From Planctomycetota bacterium (GTDB lineage: Bacteria > Planctomycetota > UBA11346): a stretch of DNA of 64,000 bases. Location: positions 382,815 to 446,814 of the forward strand of contig BJHQ01000002.1 in assembly GCA_014193115.1 (NCBI GenBank), written 5' to 3'. The position numbers and the translations under genes were made by a program. Positions 61,026 to 64,000 of the stretch are shown one piece after another; position 1 is the first letter of the stretch; each line of letters begins with the position of its first letter. The notes below the pieces were generated by a model, which saw only the letters and a program-made list of their open reading frames with translations, searched no databases and was not told where the DNA came from.

Positions 61026-63545
61026 ATGCATCCAACGATGCCGTTCGACCTGAAGCCTGCTGCGCGCCCCTTTCCGCTACTCCTCGCGGTCACCGCCCTC
61101 GCGCTGGGATCGCTTCGGCCGGTCATCGCCGGCGAAGCGAAGGTGGATCCTCGGCTGATCAGTCCGGCCGCCGAATTCATTCCGGCGGCTGCTTTGCAGC
61201 CTGCGATCAATGGCGCCGTCGCCAGCGGCCTGGCCTCGCTGCTCGCCAGGGCCACTGCTCCTGAGAACGATACCCACTTCGTCTTCCCGCCGGTGCGGAC
61301 CCGCAAAGTGGTCAGCTACGACGAGAAACAGGTGCCGCATAAGTGGGTCACGATCAAGGAGCCGACTTATCAGGACGAATACAAAGACGTCGATCAGCTG
61401 GTGCCGATCAGGGATCAGTACGGCACCATCACCGGCTACGAACGGAAAATGGTCAAGGTTCTGGCCAAGCGCACCCAGGTCGGAACCCACGATGCGAAGC
61501 GCCTGGTCGCCGATCCCGCTGGCGACGTGATGGTGACCAAGCGGTCCCCGATCTACGGACCTGGCGGTCCTGATGTCTATCCGCACGGCATGCTCGGCTG
61601 CAACGGCATGGCCCTGTATGTGTTCGCCCGGGCCGGACTCGGCGACCATCCCGCAGTGCGCGATCTGGCCCAGGCCATGATCGACAAGATGATGGCCTAT
61701 GGCATCCCTGATTACACCTTCGATGTCGCCTGGATGTCCGCGGGGTTCTCCGCCCTCGGCCGTGATTCGAGTTACCGATTGTGGTCCGACAAGCTGATTT
61801 CCCGGCTGATCGACGGCCAGATTCGCGACAAAGGCGACGCCGCCGGCCTGTGGGGTCCGGTGTGCATCCACTACACCTATATCGCAAAGTTCTTCGACAT
61901 CGAACTCCTTCTGCGCGATGAACTGAAGAAATTGGAGGATGTCCTGAGCGGGGCGGATGCCGCCACCCTCAAGTCGATGCAACCCCGCCGCGCCGATCTG
62001 GCCAATGCCTTGACCGAGGTCGTCACCGCCCTGCGCGATGCCACCAGCCAAGGCAAGCGACTGATGGACATCACCAATCCCTGGAAACCTGCCGAGGACA
62101 CCATCTTCCCTGGATTGCCGGTGTACATCTACAACCGGATCCTCGCCGATGTCGATTCCACCGCCAACGCGGCGTTCGCCATCGCCGAGGCCGAACGGGT
62201 CGGCATCCTGCCCAAGGAGACCCGGCGGGTGAATCCCCGTGGGAAAAAGCTGCTCGCTCCGGAATCCACCGATCTGAGCATCAAATCGGCGATCGAACGG
62301 CTGGCCAAGGTTGAGCAGACCGATGGCGCCTTCACCGCGACCACGCTCCAGCAGGTCAACACCGCCTTTGATACGTCGCGAACGCTGACCCTGATGAACG
62401 TGCCGTTCCAAGGAGCACATCCGGCACTGGTCGATCAGCAGAGCCTGGAAACCAATGTGAATGGGTCTGCTGCCTTGCTCTTTCTCGGCTGGACTCGGCC
62501 GGACTTGACCAAAACGGTGACAGCAAAGGTCGATCCCGCCCGGGTCAGGGCCGAAGCCGTCGCCAAACGCTGGTACGGCGCAGGCAATGACTTCGTCCGC
62601 GACTGGCCCAGGGATTTCACTGGAAAATCCACACCAGCAGATGAGCTCCTGAAGAACAAGGGAATCCTGCAATGGCCGGCAGTGCAATTCACCGCGACCG
62701 CGATCGACCAACTGCCCTGCGGAGGATCCTGGTCCCCCTACAGCCTGATGCCCTCGCTGGTTGCATTAGCCCGAGACCGGACGGCCCAGGACCCGTTGCG
62801 GATGGATCTCTATCGCCAACTCGCCTACCGGTTGTTGGCGCTTCAGGGGAACGACGGCCAGTGGCGTTTCCGCGGCGAAGGCGCCGCGTCGGTGTCCAGC
62901 GCCGAGGACGCGGTCAGCCTCGCGAATTCGGCAGAAAATCTCTACCAGCACCTCTCCCGCCAAGCCGCCGTGCAGGCGGAGGTCCCAGAGAAGGGCAAAG
63001 GGAAAGGCAAACCCGATCCAGCCGCTCCCAAGCCGAAAACAGGCAAGGATCCGAAACCGGCCAACCCGGAGCCGGCGCCAAGCCCGACCAAGAAGAAACC
63101 CACCGATGATTTCATCTGGCTCAACCAGCTGAAGCAACATCGCAACAGCGATTTTTTCCGGTATCCAGTCGACCTCTACCCGACCTTGGCCAGCCTGGTG
63201 CTGCTGGTCGAAGGGCTGAACGGCCAGGTCAGTCTGGACGGCCTCGCGATCTTGCCGTTGCCTCCGACCCCAGGCTCGACCACCGCGGCCAGCCTGGGTT
63301 CAGCCAGCGCCCCAGCCGTACCTGCGGAGCCAGCCGGACCGATGACGCCGGCCCAGGCGGCGAGTGGCGCCACCCGGAGCAATCCGGCCCTGTTTTCCCT
63401 GTACGAAGCCGTCCTGAAGCTCCAGGGAGAAAAAACCCTCGATGCACCGCCGCTGGCCGCCCCCAATCCGGCCCTGCCTGCCGTGGACCCGCAGGCACCG
63501 GGAACGAAATCGATCGACGACCTGCTCGGGCCGGCCGCTCCCTGA
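61026..63545 (+). CDS. Secreted protein of unknown function with Lys/Pro linker
   Basis: 839 residues from ATG 61026 with a signal peptide (FPLLLAVTALALGSLRPVIAG). I do not recognise a named family. Residues ~190-660 are helical with repeated Ala/Gly/Trp patterns (FDVAWMSAGFSALGRDSS, GLWGPVCIHYTYIAKFF, LALQGNDGQWRF) and could form an (alpha/alpha) toroid like the secreted Planctomycete prenyltransferase-like proteins. Residues ~655-690 are a low-complexity linker (EKGKGKGKPDPAAPKPK). The C-terminus is Pro/Ala-rich. It stands alone, 112 bp after the mannosidase, and could be exported or surface-bound. Confidence 0.75.
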   Translation: MHPTMPFDLKPAARPFPLLLAVTALALGSLRPVIAGEAKVDPRLISPAAEFIPAAALQPAINGAVASGLASLLARATAPENDTHFVFPPVRTRKVVSYDEKQVPHKWVTIKEPTYQDEYKDVDQLVPIRDQYGTITGYERKMVKVLAKRTQVGTHDAKRLVADPAGDVMVTKRSPIYGPGGPDVYPHGMLGCNGMALYVFARAGLGDHPAVRDLAQAMIDKMMAYGIPDYTFDVAWMSAGFSALGRDSSYRLWSDKLISRLIDGQIRDKGDAAGLWGPVCIHYTYIAKFFDIELLLRDELKKLEDVLSGADAATLKSMQPRRADLANALTEVVTALRDATSQGKRLMDITNPWKPAEDTIFPGLPVYIYNRILADVDSTANAAFAIAEAERVGILPKETRRVNPRGKKLLAPESTDLSIKSAIERLAKVEQTDGAFTATTLQQVNTAFDTSRTLTLMNVPFQGAHPALVDQQSLETNVNGSAALLFLGWTRPDLTKTVTAKVDPARVRAEAVAKRWYGAGNDFVRDWPRDFTGKSTPADELLKNKGILQWPAVQFTATAIDQLPCGGSWSPYSLMPSLVALARDRTAQDPLRMDLYRQLAYRLLALQGNDGQWRFRGEGAASVSSAEDAVSLANSAENLYQHLSRQAAVQAEVPEKGKGKGKPDPAAPKPKTGKDPKPANPEPAPSPTKKKPTDDFIWLNQLKQHRNSDFFRYPVDLYPTLASLVLLVEGLNGQVSLDGLAILPLPPTPGSTTAASLGSASAPAVPAEPAGPMTPAQAASGATRSNPALFSLYEAVLKLQGEKTLDAPPLAAPNPALPAVDPQAPGTKSIDDLLGPAAP

Positions 63546-63588
63546 CCACTCTTCGGGTGGATGACTGCCGGTTGATGACCTGAAAGTC

Positions 63589-64000
63589 TCAGGTTTCAGC
63601 AGCCGGCTGCACCACGGCCCGGCGCCAGGCGGCAGGCGACGTGCCGACCTGGGCCAGGAAAGCGGTGTGGAAGGTGCGTGCAGAAGCGAACCCGGCGACG
63701 CTGGCCGCCTGGGCGACGCTGTCGCCAGCGATCAACCGGCGCTGGGCCTGGGCGACGCGGAAAGCCTCCAGGAAACCGCGGGGAGTGAACCCGGTGTGGC
63801 GACGCACGGCCGTATAGGCGTATTTTGCGTTCATTCCGGCGCTGCGGGCGGCGGCCTCCACCGAGACCCGGCTGCGATGGCCTGCGACCAGCCGGTCGAG
63901 CAGCCCGGCGACTGCCGGTGACGGGATGGTGGTGACTGCCGGCTCGGCTTCGGTGGCGAGCAGCCGGGCAAACCGGGAACGCAGTTCGAGCAGGACGACC
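63589..64000 (-). CDS. AraC-family transcriptional regulator, 5' end cut by window
   Basis: The minus-strand frame is open to the window edge, so the start lies outside; the GTG at 63861 in the track is internal. The visible part is an AraC DNA-binding domain: LLDRLVAGHRSRVSVEAAAR and MNAKYAYTAVRRHTGFTP for the first HTH, then SVAQAASVAGFASARTFHTA for the second. It is convergent with the secreted unknown protein, 43 bp away. Its partner gene cannot be seen. Confidence 0.9.
   Translation of the reverse strand, partial: VVLLELRSRFARLLATEAEPAVTTIPSPAVAGLLDRLVAGHRSRVSVEAAARSAGMNAKYAYTAVRRHTGFTPRGFLEAFRVAQAQRRLIAGDSVAQAASVAGFASARTFHTAFLAQVGTSPAAWRRAVVQPAAET

Noticed and set aside
63578-63594. 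ACCTGA/TCAGGT hairpin between convergent genes
   Set aside because: Only a 6-bp stem with no T run on either strand, so not called as a terminator.

Overview
The window is one GC-rich stretch of bacterial chromosome with 34 protein genes I can support, one tRNA gene and two gene remnants. It has no phage, IS or plasmid backbone. Several things point to a heterotroph of the PVC group, most likely Planctomycetota or a close relative: many secreted PQQ-type beta-propeller proteins, two of which appear to carry a decayed methyltransferase module; PhyH-type dioxygenases paired with AraC regulators; a fused E1 alpha/beta dehydrogenase; an ECF sigma/FecR pair; and polysaccharide enzymes. This assignment rests on gene content only and is moderate.

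Layout. 1-5.3 kb holds two secreted propeller proteins, the first cut by the window edge. 5.25-5.77 kb is a non-coding patch with a 38-bp direct repeat flanking a hairpin. 5.8-10.7 kb holds a heparinase II/III-like lyase and a GH65-like six-hairpin glycosidase. 10.8-15.8 kb is a cluster of AraC regulators and PhyH dioxygenases that also contains a PhyH 3' remnant and an AraC C-terminal pseudogene. 15.9-20.7 kb holds two more propeller proteins. 20.8-22.5 kb is another PhyH/AraC pair. 22.7-26.3 kb is a secreted propeller/Ig-like protein divergent from an ECF sigma factor and a FecR-like protein with its own propeller. 26.5-28.5 kb holds tRNA-Gln with its terminator, a JAMM metallopeptidase and a Cys/Met-metabolism PLP enzyme. 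28.6-33.1 kb holds a repeat-rich gap, a PhyH gene with a palindrome over its start, a GH28 enzyme, and an IclR/PhyH divergent pair.

33.3-35.3 kb is btaBA, for betaine-lipid synthesis. 35.4-38.3 kb holds two tandem membrane diguanylate cyclases. 38.6-41.1 kb is a sugar-acid module with an FGGY kinase and an SDR. 41.3-44.9 kb holds a sirtuin, a DinB-like protein and the fused E1 dehydrogenase. 45.1-47.2 kb is a hemX-hemA operon. 47.4-55.9 kb is one 2846-residue cyclic beta-1,2-glucan synthase. 56.2-60.9 kb holds a Xer-type recombinase, an NAD-binding epimerase-like protein and a GH38 alpha-mannosidase. 61.0-63.5 kb is a secreted protein of unknown function. The window ends inside another AraC regulator.

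Themes. The window mixes polysaccharide breakdown (lyase, GH65-like, GH28, GH38, uronate/gluconate-type module) with envelope building (cyclic glucan, betaine lipid) and many small regulator/oxygenase pairs. The most unusual signal is the PhyH set. Two of the five replace the metal-binding Asp of HxD with Gly (HMG), the change seen in Fe/2OG halogenases. All five, and one AraC gene, carry a -10-like TAnnnT hexamer 6-8 nt before the start codon, which suggests leaderless transcripts.
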